From positions 3,596,001 to 3,660,000 of the forward strand of contig NZ_CP073696.1 of the NCBI RefSeq assembly GCF_025264645.1: a stretch of DNA of 64,000 nucleotides, given 5' to 3'. This stretch comes from Edaphobacter lichenicola. GTDB taxonomy: Bacteria > Acidobacteriota > Terriglobia > Terriglobales > Acidobacteriaceae. Below are positions 34,853 through 43,678 of the stretch, in pieces (within the stretch, counting starts at the first letter, position 1; every line of letters begins with the position of its first letter). The translations under genes and the position numbers were made by a program. The notes beneath the pieces are model-generated. The model searched no databases. It was not told the origin of the DNA and was given only the letters and a program-made list of their open reading frames with translations.

Positions 34853-35725
34853 ATGCGTGGCGGCTGCGCTTTGTGCCCCTTTCCTACCCGCTCGTCAATT
34901 ACAAGTGCCGGGGCCGGTTGGAAAGGGATTGCCCTGGAGTCGTTTAATGACATCCCTGGCGTCGCCATCCCGGATCATGAGCACCCAACGCATTTCGTGA
35001 ATCTCCTTACACATGGAGAAACCAAGGCTCAGTGGACGACAGAGGGACGGAGCCACAGTGCAACGAACAGTCCAGGCACAATCTATCTCTTGCCGGCAGG
35101 CACTCGTGACAGGCTCACCTGGTCGAGTCCGACAACTCGAATTGTCTTGATCATGGAGCAGGGTTTTCTCTCGCGTTCCCTGGAGAGCACTGCCCATCTC
35201 AATGAGATCGATCTAACAACGCACTGGAATCTTCGCGATCGCCACATTCAATCGTTGATGCTCGCTATGCATGCTGATCTGGAGGATGGCTCGCCCGCCG
35301 GCCCTCTGTACGGGGAGTCTCTCGGTTTGACGCTTGGCCTCTATCTCATTCGGCGCTATTCGACTCGCAGTAGAAGCAATAGCCTGCAACTAACCGGCGG
35401 AATGCCTACAGCTCGCCTGAATCGAGTGCTTGATTTTATCAATCAAAACTTCGCGCAGGATGTGCGTCTGTGGGAGCTTGCTGAGTTAGCGGGAATGAGT
35501 CCTCATTACTTTTGTGAGCTGTTCAAGGCGAGTACAGGAATGACCGCCTATCAATACGTTTTGCAGTGCCGAATCGAACGTGCAAAGAGATGTCTCCGGG
35601 ATCCGGAACTTAGCATCGGCGCTGCGGGCGTTGCTGCTGGCTTCGCCGACCAGAGTCACTTCAGCAAGGTCTTTCGCCGGCTGGTTGGAGTCACGCCCAT
35701 GAAATACCGTAGTCAGGCCGGATAA
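34853..35725 (+). CDS. AraC-family transcriptional regulator
   Basis: 290 aa from ATG 34853, preceded by a weak GAGGT; the frame is open for a further 86 codons upstream but those cross the operator-like repeats and are Ser/Asn-rich without domain character, and 290 aa is the normal length. N-terminal cupin-like sensor domain (residues about 20-115) with PDHEHPTHFVNLLTHG and TIYLLPAGTRDRLTW. C-terminal double HTH at about 185-288: ELAELAGMSPHYFCELFKAS and QSHFSKVFRRLVGVTPMKYR. The effector is not predictable. The neighbouring decayed AraC HTH is on the opposite strand. Confidence 0.88.
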   Translation: MRGGCALCPFPTRSSITSAGAGWKGIALESFNDIPGVAIPDHEHPTHFVNLLTHGETKAQWTTEGRSHSATNSPGTIYLLPAGTRDRLTWSSPTTRIVLIMEQGFLSRSLESTAHLNEIDLTTHWNLRDRHIQSLMLAMHADLEDGSPAGPLYGESLGLTLGLYLIRRYSTRSRSNSLQLTGGMPTARLNRVLDFINQNFAQDVRLWELAELAGMSPHYFCELFKASTGMTAYQYVLQCRIERAKRCLRDPELSIGAAGVAAGFADQSHFSKVFRRLVGVTPMKYRSQAG

Positions 35726-36072
35726 GTCACCTATCATTCATAAGGGCTTTTCCGGGAGCAGCGAAAAGATGGGCTTGCATCCAGCAGCAGGTGTGCGGTG
35801 ACGTCTGCAGTGAAAGCTTCGTTTTTCGTTGAATTCAATAACTTGCGATCCGAAGGTCTGCTTTCGATGAAAGTAAGTACCCGGATGAAACTTCCGGAAC
35901 AGACTAACGCCCTACGTGAAGTTTCACCGTCTTTCATGTCGTGGAGGAGCAAGGCACTTATTTCAGTAGCTTACTCGCTTGTCCGAAATGATCGATATCC
36001 AGGACCGGGTTGAAAGTGCGGGGTATTCAAAGCCTCGTCCTCTCTCATTCTTGCCAAACGGACGGAACCGGA
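35726..36072. other. Intergenic region, no supported gene
   Basis: 347 bp between the convergent ends of the AraC gene and the helicase gene. Short frames on both strands have no ribosome site and no recognisable product; no terminator-like hairpin with T-tract is evident. Confidence 0.4.
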
Positions 36073-38406
36073 CTACGGATTTTCTGGCCACTGGTGCCTG
36101 GGATATCGGCGCATGAGTTCGCGGCGCACTTGTGGATAGAGTCTCTCCCAGAATCCGGCGAGATCGGTCGTGGTCTGCACAGCCCTCTGGTTCGGCGCGA
36201 GCAGATGCACTACCAGCGGGGTACGGTCCGCTCCAACACGCGGCGTATCTCGCATCCCGAAGAAGTCCTGAAGGCGAGATGCGATCCAAGGGGGCTTGTC
36301 GCCACTGTAGTGAATCGTCGTCTGACGCCCATTCTGCAGCCGAACGCTCACTGGAGCGAGTTCCCTGAGAAGCTTTGAATTCGTCTTCTGCTCCAAAAGG
36401 AGAACGAAGTCCTTCGCCGCGCCTTTCAGATCGGCAAAGCTTCGAAGTCCAGAACACAGTTCACGCAATGCTTGAGCGATATCGGGCTGCGTAAGACCGG
36501 CGAACTCAACCCGAGCCCGGAGTTGCTCCAGCGAATCCCCATCCACGAAACGCTCGATCCCAATCTCCAGCGCCTTACTGCAGAGTAGATCGGATGCAGC
36601 CTCCGTCTCAGGTCGTGTGTCCTGAGACTCCTGAATCACCAGATCGTCGTATAGCAGAGTGCTGACTGCCTCTACCCGTTCTGCAACGCGATTCCATATC
36701 ACGCTGGATTGTTCCCGCACACGATCCGGAAAGAGGTCGATCAGCCATTCGGGCTCGACTCGGGACGTCGTGCGTACCAGAGGGAGAGGCTTGTCTTTGC
36801 GGTCCTCCGCATCGATTGCAACCATGAATTCATAGACAGGGGGCTCGCCTGCAATCTCCGCCGAGACGCCTGTCGACAACCGCACCTGATTCCCGGCTTT
36901 CCTTCGGGCAACGCGATCGGGGAAACCGGCAAGCACGCACATAAGCAACGCATCGTCATCGTGCCTGCTCTGCTTCGGAGGGCGAGCGATGCGACGGAGT
37001 TGCTCAATATGCTGCACCGTGCGGTAGTCATGCCGCGACTCCATTGCGTCGAGAAGGTCGCTCTTCTCGCTCCGTGTACCTGACTCAAGCAGGGCCGCCG
37101 CGACACATCCGTCCTCACCTACGCCCCGCTCCATAGCCTCTACTAAAATTCGCGACAAACGGGGCGACAAAGGATACCGCGCCAGTCGGTCAGCCATCTT
37201 CCCCCTAGCTCCCAGGCGATCGAGCAGAGACTCGGCGTTCTGAAGGGCCGACACCGGCGGCGGATCCAGCCAATCCACTGTATTGGAGCCGTTAATCTCC
37301 ATCGCCCGCAGAGCCAGGCACAGTTGGGATAGATCGCTACGCAATATCTCTGGAGTTTCGTGCTCTGAACGGAGCAGATAGTCTTCTTCAGAGTAAAGGC
37401 GGAGTACCTTGCCCGGCCCGGTGCGTCCCGCTCGACCAGCTCGTTGCTTCGCCGAAGCCTTGCTTACTCGACCGACGTGCAGCGTCGGTAGGCCCGTCCA
37501 TGGAGAGTAAGTCGCTACGCGAACCTGACCACTGTCGATGACCGCAGTTACGCCTTCGACCGTCACTGAACTCTCCGCGACATTGGTGGCAAGAATGAGC
37601 TTTCGTTGTGAGCTAGGGGAGACTGCTCGGTCCTGCTCCTCTGGTGACAGATCGCCATGCAGCGGCAGAGCGAGCAGACCTGCTCGATGTGCAACCCCCT
37701 CACACTCTCGCATCGTGCGCCGTATCTCCGCAGCTCCAGGCAAGAAGACCAGGGTATGGCCAAGATGTCCGTCGTCGAGCAGCAACTCCACTGCGGACTT
37801 AACCTGTACATGCAACAGCGCCGGGGAGTACGGCAGATGCTTGATGCTGAGTTCGAACAGCCTTCCCTCGGAGCGTAATATTGGACAACTATCCAGATAT
37901 CGCGCCACAGGAGCGGCATCGAGCGTAGCCGACATCACTACGATCCGCAGATCGGGTCGCGTTCGCTGCAGCCGCTTCAACAGAGCCAGCGCGAAGTCAC
38001 TGTCTAAATGCCGCTCGTGGAACTCATCCAGCACAACGGCATCGACCCCTTTGAGGCTGGGATCCGAAAGCAGTCGTCGCGTCAAGATTCCCTCGGTGAC
38101 AAACCGTAGCCGTGTGCGCGGTCCACTCGCTTCCTCAAACCGGACTTGGTAGCCCACGGTCTCACCGACCTGTTCGCCGAGCTCCCAAGCGACTCGCCGC
38201 GCCGCCAGTCGTGCCGCTATCCGACGTGGCTCGAGGACCATTACTTCACCTCTGACAATCTCGAGGAGACCGGGCGGCACACGGGTCGTCTTACCCGCGC
38301 CTGGTGGCGCTTCGATTACCAGGTTGGGATTACGCTGCAGAGACGAGATGATCTCCGGCAGCAACACGTCCACTGGGAGAGGGGATTTGCGGCTCACTAC
38401 TTCCAT
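36073..38406 (-). CDS. hrpB: ATP-dependent helicase HrpB
   Basis: 777 aa DEAH-type helicase. Walker A GAGKTT at 36-41, DEFH (motif II) at 127-130, motif III SAT near 165, motif VI QRAGRAGRTGPG near 330. A winged-helix/HA2 part follows and the protein ends with the HrpB-specific tail (RLYPQVRRELMRRYPRHQWP). Family proteins unwind RNA or RNA/DNA in the cytoplasm; physiological substrates remain poorly known. The length (family about 800-850 aa) suggests slight shortening in the middle. It stands alone, transcribed toward the AraC gene; no ribosome site is obvious before its ATG. Confidence 0.93.
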   Translation of the reverse strand: MEVVSRKSPLPVDVLLPEIISSLQRNPNLVIEAPPGAGKTTRVPPGLLEIVRGEVMVLEPRRIAARLAARRVAWELGEQVGETVGYQVRFEEASGPRTRLRFVTEGILTRRLLSDPSLKGVDAVVLDEFHERHLDSDFALALLKRLQRTRPDLRIVVMSATLDAAPVARYLDSCPILRSEGRLFELSIKHLPYSPALLHVQVKSAVELLLDDGHLGHTLVFLPGAAEIRRTMRECEGVAHRAGLLALPLHGDLSPEEQDRAVSPSSQRKLILATNVAESSVTVEGVTAVIDSGQVRVATYSPWTGLPTLHVGRVSKASAKQRAGRAGRTGPGKVLRLYSEEDYLLRSEHETPEILRSDLSQLCLALRAMEINGSNTVDWLDPPPVSALQNAESLLDRLGARGKMADRLARYPLSPRLSRILVEAMERGVGEDGCVAAALLESGTRSEKSDLLDAMESRHDYRTVQHIEQLRRIARPPKQSRHDDDALLMCVLAGFPDRVARRKAGNQVRLSTGVSAEIAGEPPVYEFMVAIDAEDRKDKPLPLVRTTSRVEPEWLIDLFPDRVREQSSVIWNRVAERVEAVSTLLYDDLVIQESQDTRPETEAASDLLCSKALEIGIERFVDGDSLEQLRARVEFAGLTQPDIAQALRELCSGLRSFADLKGAAKDFVLLLEQKTNSKLLRELAPVSVRLQNGRQTTIHYSGDKPPWIASRLQDFFGMRDTPRVGADRTPLVVHLLAPNQRAVQTTTDLAGFWERLYPQVRRELMRRYPRHQWPENP

Positions 38407-38654
38407 CGAACACGATCACCCGAATGGCGTCAATCGACCTCGTCACAGCAGACCCGAAGAATCTTTGAATTGCGATTTGTGTGCTGCAGAAAGAGCGCTC
38501 GATAAACTACAGCAACATCTCAATGCCTATGGTGCTGTCGGATGACTATGGGGCGGTGTTGATCGAGCAGCGCCTCTCCACCTTTTGATCGATACCGTTC
38601 AGCAACCATCGGTCTTATACTCGTGCGGTCGAAGTCTTTTCTCCGAGGAGACGA

Positions 38655-39644
38655 GTGAACAATCAAGCCAATCCAAGGCGACCGAAACGTGGCAGTTACA
38701 GACCCAAGCCCGAAACTCTGGCGCTGCTCAAGACTTCGGGCAACCCAATCAACGGCGTGGGAGAGACCACGCCTCGCAGGCCCTCCCCGTTCTTCTGGCA
38801 TCCGCCAGATCAGCACCCCTGGGGTGAACTGCAGATCGTAGCGCGCGCGAACTCCCGGAAATGTCCTGGCTCAGCTGAGGCATTTCAGGCGGCCTACACC
38901 TATCCGGAGTTGATTCCTGTCGCCGACACTCGCAACGAAGCTACAGCCGAGCAACTTACTGCAGAGCTGACCAGCTTTGCGCTGGCTCACGAAGCGGATG
39001 ATGTAGGTATCACGGCCGTGGATCCTCTTTATGTCTTCGAGGGCTATGCGATCGACGATCCGTGGGTTGTCGTGCTTGGCCTAGCTCACAACTACGAACG
39101 GCTTAAGGAAGTCCCTTCCGACGAGACGAACGGCGTGGGTGTCTGCGACGTTGGCGACCAGTACGCGAAGGGAACGCGCTCTTCGTATGCGTTAGTGAAC
39201 TGGATTCGGTCGCAGGGGTATAACGCCAAGCCATATTCTGGTCCCTCTGCCAACGCTCTGGCTCTGATTCCGCCGGCGATCGCTGCAGGACTCGGAGAAC
39301 TCGGCAAGCACGGATCGTTGATTAGTCGGCACTTCGGGTCCGGTGTCCGTCTCGCCGGAATCACAACTGACATGCCACTCATCGCCACCGGCCCCGACCG
39401 CTTCGGAGCGGATGAGTTCTGCACTACCTGCCAGATCTGCACAGCTGCGTGTCCACCCGGCGCGATTGGGCCGCAAAAGCAAATGGTACGCGGCGTTGAG
39501 CGATGGTATGTCGACTTCGATAAGTGCATTCCCTATTTCACAGAGGCGGCCTCCTGCGGAATCTGCATCGCGGAATGCCCATGGACGCGGCCGGATGTGC
39601 GCCCCAAGCTGCTTGCTACGATGGCACGGCGGCTCGGTCAGTAA
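38655..39644 (+). CDS. Reductive-dehalogenase/QueG-like 4Fe-4S protein
   Basis: 329 aa from GTG 38655 with GAGGAG four bases upstream. Two 4Fe-4S clusters are clear: C256, C259, C262, C266 (CTTCQICTAACP) and C291, C301, C304, C308. The segment GLGELGKHGSLISRHFGSG and VRLAGITTDMPL is the hallmark shared by corrinoid-dependent reductive dehalogenases (RdhA) and epoxyqueuosine reductase QueG. There is no Tat signal, so it acts in the cytoplasm. RdhA enzymes are longer and usually carry a cobalamin domain; here the N-terminal 110 residues may be too short for that. It precedes an MFS transporter gene by 59 bp and is likely cotranscribed. Substrate unknown. Confidence 0.75.
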   Translation: MNNQANPRRPKRGSYRPKPETLALLKTSGNPINGVGETTPRRPSPFFWHPPDQHPWGELQIVARANSRKCPGSAEAFQAAYTYPELIPVADTRNEATAEQLTAELTSFALAHEADDVGITAVDPLYVFEGYAIDDPWVVVLGLAHNYERLKEVPSDETNGVGVCDVGDQYAKGTRSSYALVNWIRSQGYNAKPYSGPSANALALIPPAIAAGLGELGKHGSLISRHFGSGVRLAGITTDMPLIATGPDRFGADEFCTTCQICTAACPPGAIGPQKQMVRGVERWYVDFDKCIPYFTEAASCGICIAECPWTRPDVRPKLLATMARRLGQ

Positions 39645-39703
39645 GTCTCAATTCTGAACACGACGATAAAGAAGGTCAGCTCGCCGGAGGACACGGCCCA
39701 ACG

Positions 39704-40987
39704 ATGAACGAGACAATCACCCCGCAAGCAGTGAACGAGAGTTCTCGTCACTACATTGGCTGGGGCGTGGTGGCCGCCGCATTTACAGGAGTAATGGTGA
39801 GCTTCGCTCCCATCGTCCCGTACACCTTCAGCCTCTTTCTGAATCCGCTCCACGCTGCGTTCGGCTGGAAGCGGGAAGCGATCGGCGGCACATTCGCACT
39901 GGCGGCGATCACTGTCGCTCTCGTCTCTCCCGGCATTGGACTTCTGCTTGATCGCTTCCCACCCCGGCGCATCATCCTGCCGTCGATTCTGATCTTTGCG
40001 TTGGCGCTCGCCTCACTCAGCAGACTCGGACCAAATATCAGGCAGTTCTATTTCACATTCTTTGTGTTGGGACTGGTCGCAAACGGAACCGCGCAGTTTG
40101 CGTACGCGCGCACTGTGCTCTCGTGGTTTCACAAGCACAGAGGATTCGCGCTTGCGATGGTTCTCACCGGCAGTGGAGTTGGCTCGATCATCATCCCACC
40201 ACTTACCCAATGGATGATCGCGAATCATGGGTGGCGAAACGCCTATGTGCTGCTAGGCGGCATCGCCCTGCTGGGTTTGCCTCTGACTGCGTTACTGGTG
40301 CGCAACCGGCCCGAGACAGTTGCAGCGCATGAACACCACCCGTCTGCTGACGGCATGACTGTCGCTGCAGCACTTCGTACTGGACCCCTTTGGATCTTGG
40401 CCTGCATCATTATGCTTTCTGCGTTCAGCGAAAATGGGCTGGTGACGAATCTGGCAGCGATTCTCACAGAGCACAGGATCACGGCGCAGAGCGCTGCGCT
40501 CGCCCTCTCTGTTCGCGGGGGCGCGGGCATTATTGGCCGCCTATGTATCGGATTTCTCATCGACCGCTTCTCGCCGCAGCGCATTCAAACATTCGTCCTT
40601 CTACTTTCAGCGACGGGCGCTCTCATCCTTGCTTATGCGGGTACATCGCCCGTCGCGCTAGTAGGAGCCGCTATCTTAGGCGTAGGCCTGGGCAGCGAAG
40701 CCGATGTCGCGCCCTATCTGCTCGCGCACTACTTTGGCCGCCGGCACTTCTCGGTACTGTATGGATTGACTTGGACAGCATACGCCATCGGCGGCGCAAC
40801 CGGCCCTATGGCAATCGGACACTGGTACGACCGCGCAGGCTCCTATCAACCTCGTTTTATTGTGTATCTGGCCTGCGTGGCCTTTGCGGCCGTGGTGATC
40901 AGCCTGTTCTTGCGGCGCAGCCGCGAACAAACCTCACGTGATCCGAGCGTCATGACTCCGACAGTCCCTATCTCCCTCGAAGACTAG
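39704..40987 (+). CDS. MFS transporter, 12 transmembrane helices
   Basis: 427 aa from ATG 39704 (GGAGG 13 bases upstream; a longer open frame overlapping the previous gene has no signal). About twelve hydrophobic helices, with the characteristic loop-2 motif GLLLDRFPPRR near residue 80 and its second-half echo GFLIDRFSPQR, as in the oxalate/monocarboxylate and OFA-like families. Residues 112-190 and 320-400 are the most typical. It should move a small organic anion across the inner membrane by proton or exchange coupling. It follows the iron-sulfur protein gene on the same strand, so the two may handle one compound. A strong hairpin follows at 41042. Confidence 0.88.
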   Translation: MNETITPQAVNESSRHYIGWGVVAAAFTGVMVSFAPIVPYTFSLFLNPLHAAFGWKREAIGGTFALAAITVALVSPGIGLLLDRFPPRRIILPSILIFALALASLSRLGPNIRQFYFTFFVLGLVANGTAQFAYARTVLSWFHKHRGFALAMVLTGSGVGSIIIPPLTQWMIANHGWRNAYVLLGGIALLGLPLTALLVRNRPETVAAHEHHPSADGMTVAAALRTGPLWILACIIMLSAFSENGLVTNLAAILTEHRITAQSAALALSVRGGAGIIGRLCIGFLIDRFSPQRIQTFVLLLSATGALILAYAGTSPVALVGAAILGVGLGSEADVAPYLLAHYFGRRHFSVLYGLTWTAYAIGGATGPMAIGHWYDRAGSYQPRFIVYLACVAFAAVVISLFLRRSREQTSRDPSVMTPTVPISLED

Positions 40988-41041
40988 TCATGCGGTACTT
41001 CACCTCTGAATGAATGCGCAAGGTATCCTCGCACGATAAGA

Positions 41042-41061
41042 GGAGAAGCTTAGGCTTCTCC
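41042..41061 (+). terminator. Stem-loop downstream of the MFS gene
   Basis: GGAGAAGC - TTAG - GCTTCTCC, a perfect 8-bp stem with a 4-nt loop, 54 nt after the MFS stop codon. Followed by GAATTCTTG rather than a T-tract; probably the end of the operon or a stabilising 3' hairpin. Confidence 0.5.
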
Positions 41062-41073
41062 GAATTCTTGTGG

Positions 41074-41198
41074 TAATTTTTTTGGGGTGGTTTTTGGCGT
41101 TTTTGCTGGGGGTTTTGGGGAAAACGGGTGTCGGGACGTGGTGTTTTTGTGGTGAGTTTGTGGTGTTCTGCGTGGTGATTGTGGTCCTTTAACGGACC
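41074..41198 (+). repeat. Phased GTGGT element, copy A
   Basis: A T-rich/G-rich block with GGCGTTTTTGC (41096-41106) and GGGAAAACG (41118-41126) is followed by GTGGT at 41138, 41149, 41160, 41172 and 41181, and by a small hairpin GGTCC - 6 nt - GGACC (41183-41198). The spacing of boxes and blocks is the same as in copy B at 60631-60760, which lies in the opposite orientation. Confidence 0.75.
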
Positions 41199-41390
41199 TA
41201 TCTTTGGCCACGAAATATGTGACACGGATTCGGGATTTATTTTTGGGTTTCTCGTTTTGGGAATGCCAGGAGTGGGTGCGACGATCTCGATGGCGACAGC
41301 TTACGGCTGGACGAGTTCGGGTTGAGCTGGATGAGTCGTATCTTCGTTGGCCGCATCCAAGTTGCGGACGGATCAGAAAGAGGGAACGAT

Positions 41391-41684
41391 ATGAAGAAGG
41401 GGTATTGGGTGGTTGCGTACCGGTCGATCCATGACGAGGCGGCGATGAAGAGTTATGTCCCACTGGCTGTCGAGGCGCTGGGGAAGTTTGGGGCGCGCAC
41501 GCTGGTGGCGCCGGGGAGTGCGGCGACAGCTCACGAGGCTGGGTTGAAGCAGATGACGGTCGTGGTTGAGTTCGATAGCTACGAGATCGCTTTGGCGGCG
41601 TATGAGAGTGCGGACTATAAGAAGGCGCTGGTTGCGCTTGGTTCGGGTGCGGAGAGAGACTTTCGCATTGTTGAAGGGGTTTAG
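41391..41684 (+). CDS. DUF1330 family protein
   Basis: 97 aa, GAGGGA six bases before ATG 41391. The protein (KKGYWVVAYRSIHDEAAMK, later VVEFDSYEIALAAYESADYK and ERDFRIVEGV) fits DUF1330, a ferredoxin-like alpha/beta-barrel family related to Dabb and antibiotic-biosynthesis monooxygenase folds and usually found as a small cytoplasmic dimer. No enzymatic role is established. The typical Arg/Glu positions of the fold (EGV end) are present. It is isolated, with phased repeat element A 190 bp upstream and repeat R2 downstream. Confidence 0.85.
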   Translation: MKKGYWVVAYRSIHDEAAMKSYVPLAVEALGKFGARTLVAPGSAATAHEAGLKQMTVVVEFDSYEIALAAYESADYKKALVALGSGAERDFRIVEGV

Positions 41685-41820
41685 AGCATTCTCCAGTGGA
41701 TGTGAAGCGGAAGTATGGACGCAGTGCCGTCTTCCTTGAGAGTAAACGGCCGTAAGGCCATTGCCCCCTCCTATACCCACAGGAAAGATGCTCTAGCTGC
41801 TCGCTCTCAACTGGAGCGAA

Positions 41821-41935
41821 GACGGTTCGAGCGTCGCTCGAGTGTTGACATCTCAGAATCGAGATATAGGGCACCCGGCTGGGGAGGACTCGGCTCGAAG
41901 GGCGATTCATGCGATGAAATTGAATGCCCCCATCC
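41821..41935. repeat. Dispersed intergenic repeat, copy R2
   Basis: Starts with GGTTCGAGC-GT-CGCTCGA, then ACATCTCAGAATCGAGATA and GGGCACCCGGCT as in R1, followed by TTCATGCGATGAAATTGAAT and CCCCCAT, which is shared with R3. It therefore joins the two modules found separately elsewhere. Confidence 0.65.
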
Positions 41936-41986
41936 CTGAGTCGTGAGATCGGGCAGCCGGTGACGTGCTGGGTTAGACTTTCGAGC

Positions 41987-42892
41987 ATGTTGACCCGACG
42001 CGTCCTCTCACTCGTCCTCCTGATGTCAGTTGCAGCCAGCGCTGTTGCGCAGTCCAGGCCGAAGTATGCCGTCGATGACGAATCGACGTTGACGCCGGAG
42101 CAGACTGCCCGAACGATCAATGTGCTTCCGGTCTACCATCGGTTGCAGTCCCTGTCAGGGGCGAAGGACTTCGGAGATTCTCCGGAGTTTGTCGCGCTGA
42201 CGCAACGGATGGTGCTCGATGTCACGACGGCGTCGCTGCAGGTGGACGCGACGATGGGCGAGATTGACGCGGAGATTGCGGAGACCAGTGAGTTACAGAA
42301 CTACCTTTCGGCGCGACGGCAGAAGACGATCGATCTGCTGAATCTGGCGAGTCTTGCGATTGGGGGAAGCGTGGGTACGGCCAGCGCGGCGCTTGGATTG
42401 ACGGAGCATACGCATGCCTCCGGCGTTCTCGGCGTCATTGCCGGTTCCTCGACTACGGCGCTGTCCGTGATTGGCCTTGGCGTCCGCCACACCGGCAATG
42501 GATCGCTGGATGTTCCGAGCAATATGCTGGCGCGCATCTTCGATCTGCCGGGCGATTCGAACAACGTGTATCCACGGGACGTTGCCCGGTTTATGGATTC
42601 ACCGGCACCGAACGATCCCGATAAGCTGACGCGGCAGCAGAGACTGATTCAGATCTGGACGAAGGTGGGCCGCATCCCTGCTCTGGACACGCCGCAGGGC
42701 AAGGCAAAGGTGGCGAAGATGGCCAGCAGGCCGGGGGATACTGTGAAGCTGTCGATCGGCGACCTCGATGATCGACAGGCCATGCTGTACGACTTCCGCG
42801 CGAGGCTGTCGTTTATGAAGCGTGATCTTGCGGAGCTGCTGGCGGGTCTGCCGAGAGGGCCTATGCCGGATGATGGGAGTCCGGGTCAGTAG
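41987..42892 (+). CDS. Secreted protein of unknown function
   Basis: 301 aa from ATG 41987, which begins a clear signal peptide (MLTRRVLSLVLLMSVAASAV, cut at AVAQ). The mature part is mostly helical, with two long coiled-coil-like stretches (about 65-115 and 225-285), and a Gly/Ala/Ser-rich, glycine-zipper-like hydrophobic segment near residues 124-165 (LNLASLAIGGSVGTASAALG). The last 20 residues are Pro/Gly-rich. No family recognised. Looks periplasmic; the hydrophobic central part could insert into a membrane. It stands between repeat R2 and a convergent small secreted-protein gene. Confidence 0.7.
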   Translation: MLTRRVLSLVLLMSVAASAVAQSRPKYAVDDESTLTPEQTARTINVLPVYHRLQSLSGAKDFGDSPEFVALTQRMVLDVTTASLQVDATMGEIDAEIAETSELQNYLSARRQKTIDLLNLASLAIGGSVGTASAALGLTEHTHASGVLGVIAGSSTTALSVIGLGVRHTGNGSLDVPSNMLARIFDLPGDSNNVYPRDVARFMDSPAPNDPDKLTRQQRLIQIWTKVGRIPALDTPQGKAKVAKMASRPGDTVKLSIGDLDDRQAMLYDFRARLSFMKRDLAELLAGLPRGPMPDDGSPGQ

Positions 42893-42923
42893 GTATGGGT
42901 TGGCAGCCGACCTGAACTATCGT

Positions 42924-43343
42924 TTATTGGGTTTGAGTGACGCTGGCTTTGACGACTGTGGCTTTTTGCTGCTTCTGGTCATCGTCGAGGATAGTCATCT
43001 TGTTGCCTTGAATCATGAACTTTACGTCTTCGCCGAGGGAGATGTTGGCGGATTTGGACCAGGGGAAGTTGAGTTTCTGGCGGACGACGTAGGTTTTGGT
43101 CGGGGTCTGGATGGTGAAGACCTGGTAGGTGTCGGTGTCGTCGGTGGAGTGGGCGGTGGTGTTCTGGGAGTAGCTGCCGTTTTTGGCTTTGGCGTCCGTG
43201 TTGTAGGTGGTGGTGCTGCCGGTGGGGACTTCCAGCTTCTCGGTGTCCATGAGCTTGCCGTGGTGCCAGTCGGCGCCGAGGGCAAGGGTGGAGGAGAGAA
43301 GAAGTGCGGGCAGGAGCGCTGAGGTGAGGCGGATGATCTTCAT
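42924..43343 (-). CDS. Small secreted beta-rich protein
   Basis: 139 aa from ATG 43343, chosen because it begins a good signal peptide (MKIIRLTSALLPALLLSSTL, cut at ALGA); the longer frame upstream has no ribosome site. The mature protein is polar, Thr/Lys-rich and beta-predicted (YNTDAKAKNGSYSQNTTAHS, KTYVVRQKLNFPW, FMIQGNKMTILDDDQ). It reads like the many small acidobacterial exported proteins annotated as hypothetical. Convergent with the secreted protein at 41987. No function proposed. Confidence 0.65.
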   Translation of the reverse strand: MKIIRLTSALLPALLLSSTLALGADWHHGKLMDTEKLEVPTGSTTTYNTDAKAKNGSYSQNTTAHSTDDTDTYQVFTIQTPTKTYVVRQKLNFPWSKSANISLGEDVKFMIQGNKMTILDDDQKQQKATVVKASVTQTQ

Positions 43344-43471
43344 CGTGGTCTCGCGGTTTGGGATGAATGTTCGGAGCCCAGTGTTGGTGCGTGTGAACCA
43401 TCCTAACTGAGATTGAAAGGAGTTGTGTCGTGGAGGTTTGCGAAGTTTCGCGTTGAGGTGCGAAGGCCCGG

Positions 43472-43678
43472 TCATGCGATGGGACGTGAGTCTTCCAGCG
43501 CGATGGCCTTCTTGATGTTTGCAGCAATACCGCGATAGGTGCGCTGGATCTCTCGCAGGCGGAGCAGTTCGCCGGTGGTTTCGGGAGGATCGCTGGCGAT
43601 CTGGTACTCGATCGCGTCGATATCTCGTACGACAGACTCCAACTCTTTTTCGAGTAACTCACGCGGTGATAGAGGCAT
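43472..43678 (-). CDS. Small helical protein
   Basis: 68 aa with AGGAG three bases upstream of ATG 43678. All-helical composition with heptad-like Leu/Ile spacing (LLEKELESVVRDIDAIEYQI, LLRLREIQRTYRGIAANIKK), probably a coiled coil. No membrane or DNA-binding signature. Unknown function; the strong ribosome site and codon composition make it a plausible gene. Divergent from the Tat-exported DinB-like gene. Confidence 0.6.
   Translation of the reverse strand: MPLSPRELLEKELESVVRDIDAIEYQIASDPPETTGELLRLREIQRTYRGIAANIKKAIALEDSRPIA

Noticed and set aside
41050..42120. Long open frame on the minus strand (356 codons)
   Set aside because: It crosses the phased GTGGT element, the DUF1330 gene and repeat R2, has no ribosome site and a composition of Ser/Pro/Arg typical of antisense frames in G+C-rich DNA.
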